Shown here: one piece after another, positions 24,639 through 32,234 of the stretch
How positions within the stretch are numbered: position 1 is the first letter of the stretch
Layout of the letters: each line of letters opens with the position of its first letter
Source of the DNA: Litchfieldella rifensis
GTDB lineage: Bacteria > Pseudomonadota > Gammaproteobacteria > Pseudomonadales > Halomonadaceae
DNA: 64,000 nucleotides
Assembly: GCF_042646605.1 (NCBI RefSeq)
Contig: NZ_JBHRUG010000048.1
Coordinates: forward strand, 310,001-374,000
Direction of reading: 5' to 3'
Translations under genes and position numbers: made by a program
The notes under the pieces: generated by a model
Seen by the model: only the letters and a program-made list of their open reading frames with translations
What the model was told of the DNA's origin: nothing
Database searches by the model: none

Positions 24639-25757
24639 ATGCCAATTTCAATGCGCACCGCGGTGCGGTTGTTGACCGTTGTCGCCTTCGTGCCGCTCGT
24701 CAACACGGTGGCCCAGGCGCACGGCGATCTCACCGTGACGTCATGGGGCGGCGCCTACACCCGCAGCCAGATGCTGGCCTATGTGATCCCCTACGAAGCC
24801 GAGACCGAACTGACCGTCGACATGGCCATCTACAACGGCGAGTTGGCCGATGTGCGCGCTCAGGTCGCGGCCTACAACGTGACCTGGGACGTGGTGGACA
24901 TGGAACTCAGCGATGCCATTCGCGGCTGCGAGGAAGGCCTGCTCGAGAAGATCGACCACTCCATGCTGCCACCCGCCCCCGATGGCACGCCGGCAGCGGA
25001 GGACTTCCTGTCCGGCATGCTCACCGAATGCGCCGTCGGTCAGGTGATCTGGTCCACGGTGGTGGCCTACGACCCCGGTCGGTTCGACGATAATCCCCCC
25101 ACGGCGCTGGCCGATTTCTTCGACCTGAGCCAGTACCCCGGCAAGCGCGGCATGCGTCGTTCGCCCAGGGTCAACCTGGAATGGGCGCTGTTGGCGGATG
25201 GTGTCTCGCCGGATCGGATCTACGAGGTGCTGGACACCGACGAGGGCCTGCAACGCGCCTTCGAGAAGCTCGACACCATCAAGCAGGACATCGTCTGGTG
25301 GGAAGCCGCCGATGCCCCCGCCCGACTGCTGGCCGATGGCGAGGTGGCCATGAGTGCGGTGTTCAATGGTCGCCTCTACGCCGCGAACGAAAAACGCGAC
25401 CAGGATTTTGGTGTGATCTGGGACGGCCAGGGCTGGGACTACGACATGTGGGTGATCCCCAAGCGCACGCCCAAGACCGCCAGCATGGACGCGACCATGG
25501 AATTCATCGCCTTCGCCACCGACACTCGGCGGTTGGCCGATCAGGCCCGCTACATCTCCTACGGCCCGGCCCGCCAATCCTCGCTGGCGCTGATGGACGA
25601 GGCGATCAAGCCGCATTTGCCGACCGCCCCCGCCAATGCCGAAGGCGCCCTGCGCATCGACGCCGAATGGTGGGCACGCAATCAGGCGCGGATAGATCGC
25701 CAGTTCGAGCACTGGCTGGCACGCAAGGAACCCTTCCAGCTCTGGCACGTGCGATGA
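24639..25757 (+). CDS. PotD-like periplasmic binding protein (orphan)
   Basis: 372 residues with a signal peptide (cleavage near AQA-HG) and a strong GGAAGGGAGA Shine-Dalgarno; the in-frame ATG six codons earlier overlaps that site. The mature start LTVTSWGGAYTRSQMLAYV and FNGRLYAANEKRDQDF fit family-1 polyamine/organic-cation binding proteins. It follows the NhaC-type carrier by 52 bases, so the two are probably one operon. No permease or ATPase follows; a strong Shine-Dalgarno and start at 25791-25805 lead into a frame that is not a permease. Either it works with another importer (for example that at 1-3826) or its partners were lost. Confidence 0.9.
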   Translation: MPISMRTAVRLLTVVAFVPLVNTVAQAHGDLTVTSWGGAYTRSQMLAYVIPYEAETELTVDMAIYNGELADVRAQVAAYNVTWDVVDMELSDAIRGCEEGLLEKIDHSMLPPAPDGTPAAEDFLSGMLTECAVGQVIWSTVVAYDPGRFDDNPPTALADFFDLSQYPGKRGMRRSPRVNLEWALLADGVSPDRIYEVLDTDEGLQRAFEKLDTIKQDIVWWEAADAPARLLADGEVAMSAVFNGRLYAANEKRDQDFGVIWDGQGWDYDMWVIPKRTPKTASMDATMEFIAFATDTRRLADQARYISYGPARQSSLALMDEAIKPHLPTAPANAEGALRIDAEWWARNQARIDRQFEHWLARKEPFQLWHVR

Positions 25758-25790
25758 GGTCGTCCGCGATCCTCAGCCGACTCAGGGCAC

Positions 25791-25938
25791 AGGAGGGGTA
25801 ATATGAAGCGAAGTATCATTTCCGGTCGCGCCGTGCGCTTTGGCAGTCTTGCCGATTGTGTCCTGCCGCTTGTACCGGTCGCGCCTCCAATACACTACCG
25901 GCATGGCCATCGATCCCAGAGCGAGATGCTTAAATTCC
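25791..25938 (+). other. Orphan ribosome-binding site and start; possible truncated gene
   Basis: AGGAGG (25791-25796) stands seven bases before ATG 25803, ideal spacing, 45 bases after the binding-protein stop, exactly where a third operon gene would begin. The frame reads MKRSIISGRAVRFGSLADCV and then low-quality sequence that runs into the molybdoenzyme gene on the other strand. No permease-like sequence is seen. I read it as the head of a gene whose body has been lost; a short leader peptide is the alternative. Confidence 0.35.
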
Positions 25939-26709
25939 CTATATCCCCGCCCACCATTGGTAGCCTCGGTCTTCCCAGTAGCCGCCCCGGCCGCGGCCGA
26001 AGTGGGCGAAGCTCTCCACCAGTTCGACGCGCATCACGTACTTGGCCATCTTATAGCCGAGTTGTCGTTCGGCTCGCAGCCTTAGTGGGGCGCCATTGGC
26101 GATGGGCAGGTCGCTACCGTTCAGGCCATAGGCCATCAGCGTCTGCGGGTGATAGGCCTCGAGCATGTCCAGGCTCTCGTAGTATCTGTCCGTGCCGCGA
26201 TAGCTATCCGCACAGTGGAAGACCACGAATCGCGCTTCGTCGCGCACACCGACCTGGGCCAACAGATCGCTGAGTACCACGCCGGTCCATTGGCCGATGC
26301 AGCTCCATCCTTCGACGCAATCGTGGCGGGTGATCTGGGTGCGCGCCGGCATGGCCCGGAGTTCGTCCAGCGAGAAGGAGCGAGGCCGTTCGACCAGGCC
26401 GTCGATCGTCAGTCGCCAGTCGCGGAAGCCGTTGGCCGCTAGGCGTCGGTAAGTTTCGTCCTGTGGGTTGGTGGTACCGTTGGCACGAAAGGTCGGGGCG
26501 ATATCGTCGGGCGTGTATTCGCGTGCCAGCGATTCGCGAGAGGCCAGCAGCCGTTGCGCCCGCTGGGTCAGCGCGCCGGTGGCATCGAACAACTGGCGCA
26601 TGGCGTCGCTGCGTGATAGCTGGTCGCAGCCCGCCAGCAGGGCCGCACTGCTGGCCAGGACAGCGCGCGCCAGGAAGCGGCGACGCCCCGGATTGGTCGG
26701 TCTATTCAT
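25939..26709 (-). CDS. MsrP/YedY-like periplasmic molybdoenzyme
   Basis: 256 residues from MNRPTNPGRRRFLARAV. The twin-arginine motif RRRFLA and a lipobox-like LLAGC (Cys28) indicate Tat export, possibly as a lipoprotein. The sulfite-oxidase fold is shown by the Mo-ligand Cys131 in TRHDCVEGWSCIGQW and by LVERPRSFSLDEL. MsrP (YedY) reduces methionine sulfoxide in periplasmic proteins using electrons from the membrane haem protein MsrQ. Here the partner, overlapping by 8 bases, is a cytochrome b561-type protein, as in other SUOX-family pairs, so the substrate could differ. The nearby Met-rich peptide makes methionine sulfoxide attractive. Confidence 0.85.
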   Translation of the reverse strand: MNRPTNPGRRRFLARAVLASSAALLAGCDQLSRSDAMRQLFDATGALTQRAQRLLASRESLAREYTPDDIAPTFRANGTTNPQDETYRRLAANGFRDWRLTIDGLVERPRSFSLDELRAMPARTQITRHDCVEGWSCIGQWTGVVLSDLLAQVGVRDEARFVVFHCADSYRGTDRYYESLDMLEAYHPQTLMAYGLNGSDLPIANGAPLRLRAERQLGYKMAKYVMRVELVESFAHFGRGRGGYWEDRGYQWWAGI

Positions 26710-27568
26710 CGCGGGTCTCCTCGCTCGGGGGCAGCACATAGCGCCCGGTGATCATCGAACGCAGGTTGTTGACGACGCCGGACACCAGTACCAGCGCGAT
26801 ATGGATCAGGAAGAAGCCGACCAGCGCCAGGGCGCACAGGAAATGGATCGTACGCGCGCTCTGGCGGCCACCGAAGAGATCCAGCAGCCACGGCCAGGCA
26901 GCATCCATGGTCGGGGACATGGTCAGTCCGGTGAGCACGACCAGCGGCGCGATGACCAGCAGCACCAACAGGTAGGTCAGTTTCTGCAGCAGGTTGTAGT
27001 GGCGTGCCTCCTCGCCTTTCGGGAAGCGCAGCCGCAAGTGTTCGAACAGGGTATGACCGATGGTTCGCCATTCGTGACATCGTGGCAGCAGGCGTCGGCG
27101 CAATTGGCCGCTGATCACCAGATACAGCAGATAGGCGATCAGCATGGGGGCGAAGATCCAGCCGGCCAGGAAGTGCCACTGACGTCCTGCAGCCAGCCAG
27201 CGAGGCCCCGGCACTGTAGCCCAGGCTGGGAAGGCACGGCGCTCGCGTGCTTCAGCCGGGCCGGACAGACCCAAGACCCCGGTGGTCTCGAAGCGGTAGT
27301 CGCCGATCTGGGTGATGCCGCGCAGTTCGCCGTCATCGCCGCTGACGGCGCGGATCGATAGCGCCGGGTCGTCGAAACGGGAGTCCTTGCCCCAGTACAG
27401 GGCGGGGTGGGCATTGAAGATCTGCAGGCCGCTCATCAGCAGCACGACCAGGCAGACCGCATTCACCCAGTGCCAGATCCTCGTGAACCGCGTATGCCGC
27501 CAGATGATGACCGGCGCCTGGTCGCTGACACTCGCGGTGGACATGGAGGAGCGTTTCAGGAATTGCAT
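26702..27568 (-). CDS. Cytochrome b561-type membrane electron donor
   Basis: 288 residues from MQFLKRSSMSTAS; GGGGAGG at good spacing supports the ATG at 27568 over the one eight codons later. Four or more membrane helices carry likely haem-ligating histidines: RHTRFTRIWHWVNAV (first helix), RQWHFLAGWIFAPML, and RTIHFLCALALVGFFLIH. The N-terminal cytosolic part and a ~100-residue loop after helix 1 fit cytochrome b/b561 proteins paired with periplasmic molybdoenzymes. It should take electrons from the quinone pool and pass them to the Tat-exported enzyme encoded directly downstream (8-base overlap). Confidence 0.9.
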   Translation of the reverse strand: MQFLKRSSMSTASVSDQAPVIIWRHTRFTRIWHWVNAVCLVVLLMSGLQIFNAHPALYWGKDSRFDDPALSIRAVSGDDGELRGITQIGDYRFETTGVLGLSGPAEARERRAFPAWATVPGPRWLAAGRQWHFLAGWIFAPMLIAYLLYLVISGQLRRRLLPRCHEWRTIGHTLFEHLRLRFPKGEEARHYNLLQKLTYLLVLLVIAPLVVLTGLTMSPTMDAAWPWLLDLFGGRQSARTIHFLCALALVGFFLIHIALVLVSGVVNNLRSMITGRYVLPPSEETRDE

Positions 27569-27636
27569 GGGGTACCTCCCCGGGAGAAGCCGGCCGATGC
27601 ATCCCGATGGGTCATCGGCCGGTAGGGGGCCGAGCC

Positions 27637-27906
27637 TCACATGGCGTCGTCGTCTTCCATCATGTCGTCGCCTTCCTCCATCATGGGCTCTTCTTCCTCC
27701 ATCATGGCGTCATCCCCAGCCATGCTATCCTCACCCATCGCGTCGTGCTCCATGGCATCGCCGGACATGGCATCGTGCTCCATGCTTTCGCTTGCCATGC
27801 TGTCGCCTTCCATCGGCTCGTTCGCCAGGGCGGCGGTCGGCAGGAGCAGGGCGGCGCCCAGCAGGGCAGCGAACAGCGCGGTCTTGGGACGGTTCAACGA
27901 GTTCAT
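27637..27906 (-). CDS. Secreted methionine-pentapeptide-repeat acidic protein
   Basis: 89 residues; Shine-Dalgarno GGAGGTG before ATG 27906. A signal peptide (residues 1-28, ending TAALA) precedes a ~60-residue mature chain made almost only of M, D, E, S, A, G and H with no Cys or Lys. Met occurs every fifth residue from 32 to 62 (PMEGD, SMASE, SMEHD, AMSGD, AMEHD, AMGED, SMAGD), then in MM pairs: 14 Met in all. This resembles MXKDX-repeat proteins and the hypochlorite-scavenging peptide MrpX of Azospira, which is recycled by a YedY-type reductase. The reductase and its cytochrome lie directly downstream, which supports that role by inference. Metal binding is an alternative. Confidence 0.88.
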   Translation of the reverse strand: MNSLNRPKTALFAALLGAALLLPTAALANEPMEGDSMASESMEHDAMSGDAMEHDAMGEDSMAGDDAMMEEEEPMMEEGDDMMEDDDAM

Positions 27907-27992
27907 CGGCTTGCACCTCCATTCACGGATTGGCCGTCGACGGTATGCCGGAGCGGCAAGGGCCACAGTAGTCAGGCGTCACGGCCGATTCC

Positions 27993-28041
27993 TCACGAAA
28001 CCATCACGCCGTGACATTTTTTCCGTGATGCTTTCGTGATG
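27993..28041. promoter_or_regulatory. Mirror-image operator pair between Met-rich gene and two-component genes
   Basis: TCACGAAACCATCACG (27993-28008) and CGTGATGCTTTCGTGA (28024-28039) are reverse complements at 15 of 16 positions, 15 bases apart. Each arm contains a pair of boxes; on the right, CGTGATG starts at 28024 and again at 28035, an 11-base period typical of OmpR-family response-regulator sites. One pair faces each divergent transcript. The adjacent regulator gene is the likely binder (inference). Confidence 0.65.
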
Positions 28042-28097
28042 CGCAGGAGTCGGGGTGGCTCTAGAGTAGGGACAGGTAACTGGAGGGAGACCTGGCG

Positions 28098-28862
28098 ATG
28101 GTCTACCGGATCCTCTGTGTCGAGGACAATCCCGAGATCGGCAAGCTGCTCACCGAGTCGCTGGCGGCGATGGACTATGCCTGCGACTGGGTACGCGATG
28201 GCGAGGCGGCGCTGGCGCTGTTGGCGGCCGAGGCCGCGGGGCTGCACTACGATCTGGTGATGCTGGATCTGATGTTGCCCGGAGTGGACGGTCTGGAGGT
28301 CTGCCGTCGGCTGCGCAGCCGCGACAGCCAGACGCCGGTGCTGATGGTCACCGCCAAGGCCGCGATCCGCGATGTGGTGGTGGGACTCGAGATCGGCGCC
28401 GACGACTACATCACCAAGCCGTTTCACATGCCGATCCTGCTGGCCCGGGTGCAGGCTTTGCTGCGCCGCGGCCAGCGCCAGGCGCCCGCCGACGACGGCA
28501 TCGTCCCCACGCCGCCGCTGGTGCGCGGTCCGCTGGTCATCGATACCGGCCAGCACCGGGTACACCTCGATGGCAAGCCGCTCCAGCTCACCAGCAAGGA
28601 GTTTGCGCTACTCTCGTTGTTCGCTCGCCATCCCGGGCACAGCTTCAGCCGCGGCGAGTTGCTCGACAAGGTGTGGGGCGAGGAATTCGACGGCTATGAT
28701 CATACCGTGAACACGCATATCAATCGCTTGCGCAACAAGATCGAGGTCGACCCGGCCAAGCCGCATTTCATCCAGACCGTGTGGGGAGTGGGCTATCGCT
28801 TCACCGAGACGCCGGCGGGGGATGGCCCGTCGTCTCCCGAGTCCGGTATCGAGCGCTCATGA
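28098..28862 (+). CDS. OmpR-family response regulator
   Basis: 254 residues, Shine-Dalgarno GGAGGGAG. The receiver domain (1-~120) has the acidic pocket CVED (Glu9, Asp10), phospho-acceptor Asp57 in MLDLMLPG and the conserved Lys in DDYITKPF. A winged-helix domain follows (LQLTSKEFALLSLFARHPG, HTVNTHINRLRNKIE, VWGVGYRF). It overlaps the kinase start by ATGA. It is divergent from the Met-rich peptide, molybdoenzyme and cytochrome genes, with mirror-image repeats in between, so those are its probable targets. Confidence 0.95.
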   Translation: MVYRILCVEDNPEIGKLLTESLAAMDYACDWVRDGEAALALLAAEAAGLHYDLVMLDLMLPGVDGLEVCRRLRSRDSQTPVLMVTAKAAIRDVVVGLEIGADDYITKPFHMPILLARVQALLRRGQRQAPADDGIVPTPPLVRGPLVIDTGQHRVHLDGKPLQLTSKEFALLSLFARHPGHSFSRGELLDKVWGEEFDGYDHTVNTHINRLRNKIEVDPAKPHFIQTVWGVGYRFTETPAGDGPSSPESGIERS

Positions 28863-30337
28863 AGGCACTGATACGCCGCTTCGGCCGGCTAGGTCGCAGT
28901 CTCTATGCGCGTATCGCGCTGGTCTACCTGACCAGTCTGCTGCTGTTGTCGGTGGCGACCGCCTGGATCGCCATCAGTCAGTTCAACCAGCTCGGCCGCG
29001 AACTCCAGCAGCGTCTGGAGATCGACCTGGCCGAGAACCTCGCCCAGGTCATGCGGCCGGCGTTGCATGAGGGTATCGACAGCGCCGCCGCAAGGAACAT
29101 GGCTCGGCATATCGTCTCGATCAATCCTTCGCTGTCACTGTATGTGCTCGACGAGCACGGTCGGGTGATCGCCGACTATGCCGAACCGGCCTGCGGCCTG
29201 GGCAGGCAGGTGGACACGCGGGCGTTGGAGACTTTGCTGGGTGAGGAGCCGATGTTGCCGGTGATGGCGATGTCGCCCTGCGGGCGCCAGCTCGGGGTGT
29301 TCTCCGTGGCACGCATCGGCTATGGCGAGCGGCGCACCCCAGGCTATCTGTACGCCGATCTCAACAATGCCAGCCACGCTTCGATGTTCGCCATGCTGCG
29401 CACCAGTTCCATCACCCGCACCCTGGTGGCCGCCGGCTTGATGGCGCTGCTGGTTTCCGGGATTTTTGGTCTGGTGTGGTTCGCCCTGTTGACCCGGCGC
29501 TTCTCGAGGTTGACGACGGCGGTGCAGCGTTTCGCCGAGGGGGATTACGGGCAGCGCATTGCCGCCCCGCGAGACGACGAACTGGGCCGCCTGGTGCGGG
29601 CCTTCAACAACATGGCCGGGACCATCGAGGCTCAGCTGCAGGCCTTGCATGAAACCGATCGCCAGCGTCGCGAACTGGTTGCCAATCTCTCACATGATTT
29701 TCGCACTCCCCTGACCTCGCTGCGCGGTTATACCGAGCAATTACTGACCACGACCACTGCCATGGATGTTGACCGTCGGCGGATGCTGACGGCGATTCTC
29801 GACAATGCCGATCGGCTGACCCGTCTGGCACAGCAGCTTTCGACGCTGGCGCGGCTGGATGCCTACGACAAGCCGCTGCAGCGCGAACCGTTCTCGCTGG
29901 CCGAGTTGGCTCACGACATCGTCGGCAAGTTTCAACATCAGGCCCGTCAAGCAGGGATCTCGTTGACGGTGACCTGTGATCCCTCACTGCCTCGGGTCGA
30001 GGCCGATCTCGGCTTGATCGACCGGGTGCTGTCCAATCTGCTCGACAATGCCCTGCGTGCCACCGCCGCCGGGGGCTGGGTGCGCCTCGAGGCCGAAGCG
30101 CTGGATGAGGGGGTGCGGCTGGCGATCGTCGATAATGGTGTCGGCATCGCGGCGGAGGAACTGCCGGTGGTGACGCAACGCTTCTATCGCACGCGGACCA
30201 GTATCGCCAAGGGAGACGGCTCGGGGTTGGGGCTGTCGATCGTGCGCGAGATCTGCGAGCGCCACGAAGCGCCGCTGAAAATCGATAGCCGGGTCGGCGA
30301 GGGAACCCGAGTAAGTATGGTGTTGCCCTATGCTTGA
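28859..30337 (+). CDS. Membrane sensor histidine kinase
   Basis: 492 residues from MKALIRRFGRLGRSLYARI; the ATGA overlap with the regulator fixes the start. Two membrane segments (~17-42 and ~190-215) flank a ~145-residue periplasmic sensing region containing two isolated cysteines (EPACGLG and SPCGRQLG), which could respond to redox. HAMP (TRRFSRLTTAVQRFAEGDYG), the HisKA box with His279 (NLSHDFRTPLTSL), N box (LLDNALRAT) and G boxes (DNGVGI, GSGLGLSI) are present. It partners with the adjacent response regulator. The signal is unknown; oxidant or methionine-oxidation stress is suggested only by context. Confidence 0.95.
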   Translation: MKALIRRFGRLGRSLYARIALVYLTSLLLLSVATAWIAISQFNQLGRELQQRLEIDLAENLAQVMRPALHEGIDSAAARNMARHIVSINPSLSLYVLDEHGRVIADYAEPACGLGRQVDTRALETLLGEEPMLPVMAMSPCGRQLGVFSVARIGYGERRTPGYLYADLNNASHASMFAMLRTSSITRTLVAAGLMALLVSGIFGLVWFALLTRRFSRLTTAVQRFAEGDYGQRIAAPRDDELGRLVRAFNNMAGTIEAQLQALHETDRQRRELVANLSHDFRTPLTSLRGYTEQLLTTTTAMDVDRRRMLTAILDNADRLTRLAQQLSTLARLDAYDKPLQREPFSLAELAHDIVGKFQHQARQAGISLTVTCDPSLPRVEADLGLIDRVLSNLLDNALRATAAGGWVRLEAEALDEGVRLAIVDNGVGIAAEELPVVTQRFYRTRTSIAKGDGSGLGLSIVREICERHEAPLKIDSRVGEGTRVSMVLPYA

Positions 30338-30410
30338 TTCATTAATGCGTCACACAAGATCGTTGAACTGTGCTGGCGACACAATGGTGTGGCGGTGAGT
30401 GCCATGCCGC

Positions 30411-30452
30411 ATGTTGCAGCGCAATAAAAGCTTTGCTATGTTGCATTGCAAC
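30411..30452. promoter_or_regulatory. Two TTGC-N3-GCAA sites upstream of phasin
   Basis: TTGC-N3-GCAA occurs at 30414-30424 and again at 30441-30451, the second as a longer palindrome (GTTGCA-T-TGCAAC, 30440-30452). The spacing is 27 bases and both lie within 90 bases of the phasin start. TGC-rich dyads with a 3-base centre (CTGC-N3-GCAG) are bound by the PHA repressor PhaR in Paracoccus/Rhodobacter. A PhaR-type operator is inferred; no phaR gene is in the window. Confidence 0.5.
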
Positions 30453-30498
30453 GCAAGGCAAAAGCCCTCGCCCCTTGAAAACCCACGGAGGTGTTCCA

Positions 30499-30867
30499 AT
30501 GAGCAACGAGACTCTCGACCAAGCCACTCAGCAGTTCGAATCCCTGTTCTTTGCCCCGGCTCGTGCCTACGCGGCACTGACCCTGGACTATACCGAGAAA
30601 CTGGTGGCTGCCCAGTTCGACGCCGCCAAGGCCTATTCCGACGCCAGCCTGAGCCAGGCCCGTGCCATCCTCGACGTCAAGGACGCCGAAGGTCTGCGCT
30701 CCTATGCCGAAGGGCAGCAGAAAACCGCCAAGGAACTGACCGAACGTCTCAAGGACGACGTCGAGAAGGTCGTCGCCATGAACCAGGAGTTCGTCCAGCA
30801 GAGCCAGAAGCTGGCCGAGGACAACCTCAAGGCAGCGTCCAAGAGCACGACCAAGGCGGCTAAATAA
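30499..30867 (+). CDS. Phasin family protein (PHA granule-associated)
   Basis: 122 residues, all helical and amphipathic, from MSNETLDQATQQFESLFFAP; Shine-Dalgarno GGAGGTG. Phasin signs are the early FFAPARAYAALTLDYTEKL, a central coiled-coil-like stretch (SLSQARAILDVKDAEGLRSY) and a Lys/Ala-rich end (KAASKSTTKAAK) resembling the tails that touch DNA or granules. Phasins coat polyhydroxyalkanoate granules in the cytoplasm. The gene stands alone, with its own strong terminator. No PHA synthase is in the window. Confidence 0.88.
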   Translation: MSNETLDQATQQFESLFFAPARAYAALTLDYTEKLVAAQFDAAKAYSDASLSQARAILDVKDAEGLRSYAEGQQKTAKELTERLKDDVEKVVAMNQEFVQQSQKLAEDNLKAASKSTTKAAK

Positions 30868-30898
30868 GCAGTACGCCCGCCTAACAGGCAATTAACAC

Positions 30899-30933
30899 CG
30901 AGCCGTCGCCCATTGGGCGACGGCTCGTTTTTT
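30899..30933 (+). terminator. Strong rho-independent terminator after phasin
   Basis: CGAGCCGTCGCCC (30899-30911), loop ATT, GGGCGACGGCTCG (30915-30927), then T6 (30928-30933): a perfect 13-bp stem with T-run, 31 bases after the phasin stop. Confidence 0.95.
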
Positions 30934-30984
30934 ATCCCGCTCTTTTTCATCCGATTCTATTCAGTGAAGGTAGCCAAAGGTGGC

Positions 30985-31965
30985 TCAGGCCGTCTCGTCC
31001 ACCGGTTCCGTTGTGTCCACGGGCTCGGCGGAGGGCACGGGGGGCTGCCAATGCGAAGGACCAGAGGCGTCGTCGAGGCGCATGTGCTTCGCCACCATAT
31101 CGACGAAGGTACGCACCTTGGGCGAGATGAGGCGTCCGCCGGGGAATACCGCGTTGAGCTCGACTTCCGGTCCCGACCATCCTTCCAGGACGCGGCGCAG
31201 CTTTCCTTCCTGCGGTCCCCAGCAGGCCACGATTTCGCTGGCCAGCATCAGGCCATGGCCTTCGACGAGCAGTCGTCTCAACACGAAGGGGTCATTGGCC
31301 ACGGCGATGGGGTCGATCGCGACCTCTTCCCGGCGCGAGCCGTTCTGCAGTTGCCAGAAGTAGCGCTGGCTGCGCTGATCGGAGCTCTTGGCCAGCGTCG
31401 GATGGAAGGCCAGATCCGCCGGCTTGCGCGGCTCTCCATGGCGGGCGATGTAGCTATCGCTGGCATAGACGAACGAGCGGTAGCGTGCCAGGGGGCGGGC
31501 CACCAGGCTGGAGTCCGGCAGGGGACCGACCCGCAGCGCGACATCGATCTGGTTGGCGACCAGGTCGAGGCGTTCGTTCGACAGTACCATGTCGATTTTG
31601 ACCTCGGGATACAGCTCCCGGAAATCCCGGATCAGGATCGAGGTGAACTCGGTGCACATCGTGAACGGCGCGGTGACCCGTAACCAGCCCCGTGGGCTGC
31701 CTTCGAGATGGTGGACGGCGCTCTCCGCCTCTCCCAGGTCCTGGGCGATGCGATTGCAATAGTCGAAGTAGACGGCGCCGGCCTCGGTCAGGCTCAGCTT
31801 GCGGGTCGTACGATTCAGCAATCGGGCGCCCAGGCGCTGTTCCAATTCCTGGACCTTGCGGCTCACCGTGGTCTTGGGGATACGCAGCAACTTCGATGCG
31901 GCGGTAAAACTTCCCTGTTCCACGACCTTGGCAAAGATCAAGACGTCGTTGAGATCCTGCTGCAT
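30985..31965 (-). CDS. LysR-family regulator divergent from RND efflux operon
   Basis: 326 residues from MQQDLNDVLIFAKVVEQG (ATG 31965). HTH: AASKLLRIPKTTVSRKVQEL, then RLLNRTTRKLSLTEAG, the pattern of the large LysR subgroup that includes CrgA-like and efflux-associated regulators. The effector domain ends about residue 295; the last ~30 residues are a Pro/Glu/Thr-rich tail (PPVPSAEPVDTTEPVDE) not typical for the family. It is transcribed away from the MexEF-OprN-like operon, and a dyad lies in the shared 269-bp gap, so it is probably the local regulator, by analogy with MexT. Confidence 0.93.
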   Translation of the reverse strand: MQQDLNDVLIFAKVVEQGSFTAASKLLRIPKTTVSRKVQELEQRLGARLLNRTTRKLSLTEAGAVYFDYCNRIAQDLGEAESAVHHLEGSPRGWLRVTAPFTMCTEFTSILIRDFRELYPEVKIDMVLSNERLDLVANQIDVALRVGPLPDSSLVARPLARYRSFVYASDSYIARHGEPRKPADLAFHPTLAKSSDQRSQRYFWQLQNGSRREEVAIDPIAVANDPFVLRRLLVEGHGLMLASEIVACWGPQEGKLRRVLEGWSGPEVELNAVFPGGRLISPKVRTFVDMVAKHMRLDDASGPSHWQPPVPSAEPVDTTEPVDETA

Positions 31966-32033
31966 GTTGTTGTCCCTTTCTCCGTGCATGCGTGTCCGGG
32001 GAGGAATATCACATTAAGGCGGGCTGCACGGTG

Positions 32034-32055
32034 ACTATCCCGTCAATGAGATAGT
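32034..32055. promoter_or_regulatory. ACTATC-N10-GATAGT dyad, candidate LysR site
   Basis: ACTATC (32034-32039) and GATAGT (32050-32055) are exact reverse complements around 10 bases, close to the regulator side of the gap. This interrupted-dyad form fits LysR-type binding. No convincing match to the published MexT box was found. The rest of the gap (31966-32234) has no gene. Confidence 0.45.
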
Positions 32056-32234
32056 ATTTCCCTCAAAACCCGACTAATCAAGTCAGCTTAATCGCTTTAT
32101 CTTCTTGCACTTCACCAGCGCCGATGATGTCGATTTCATGCTCTGCCCGACGACTAAAGGCATGAAGGCATTTATATACCCGCCACAAGCTGGTTGACGT
32201 TGGCGCCGATAAGCGACTGGTTAGAGGGACTCCC

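Noticed and set aside
25803..26273. 156-codon plus-strand frame as a gene
   Set aside because: Most of it is antisense to the molybdoenzyme gene and resembles no protein; only the start signal is of interest.
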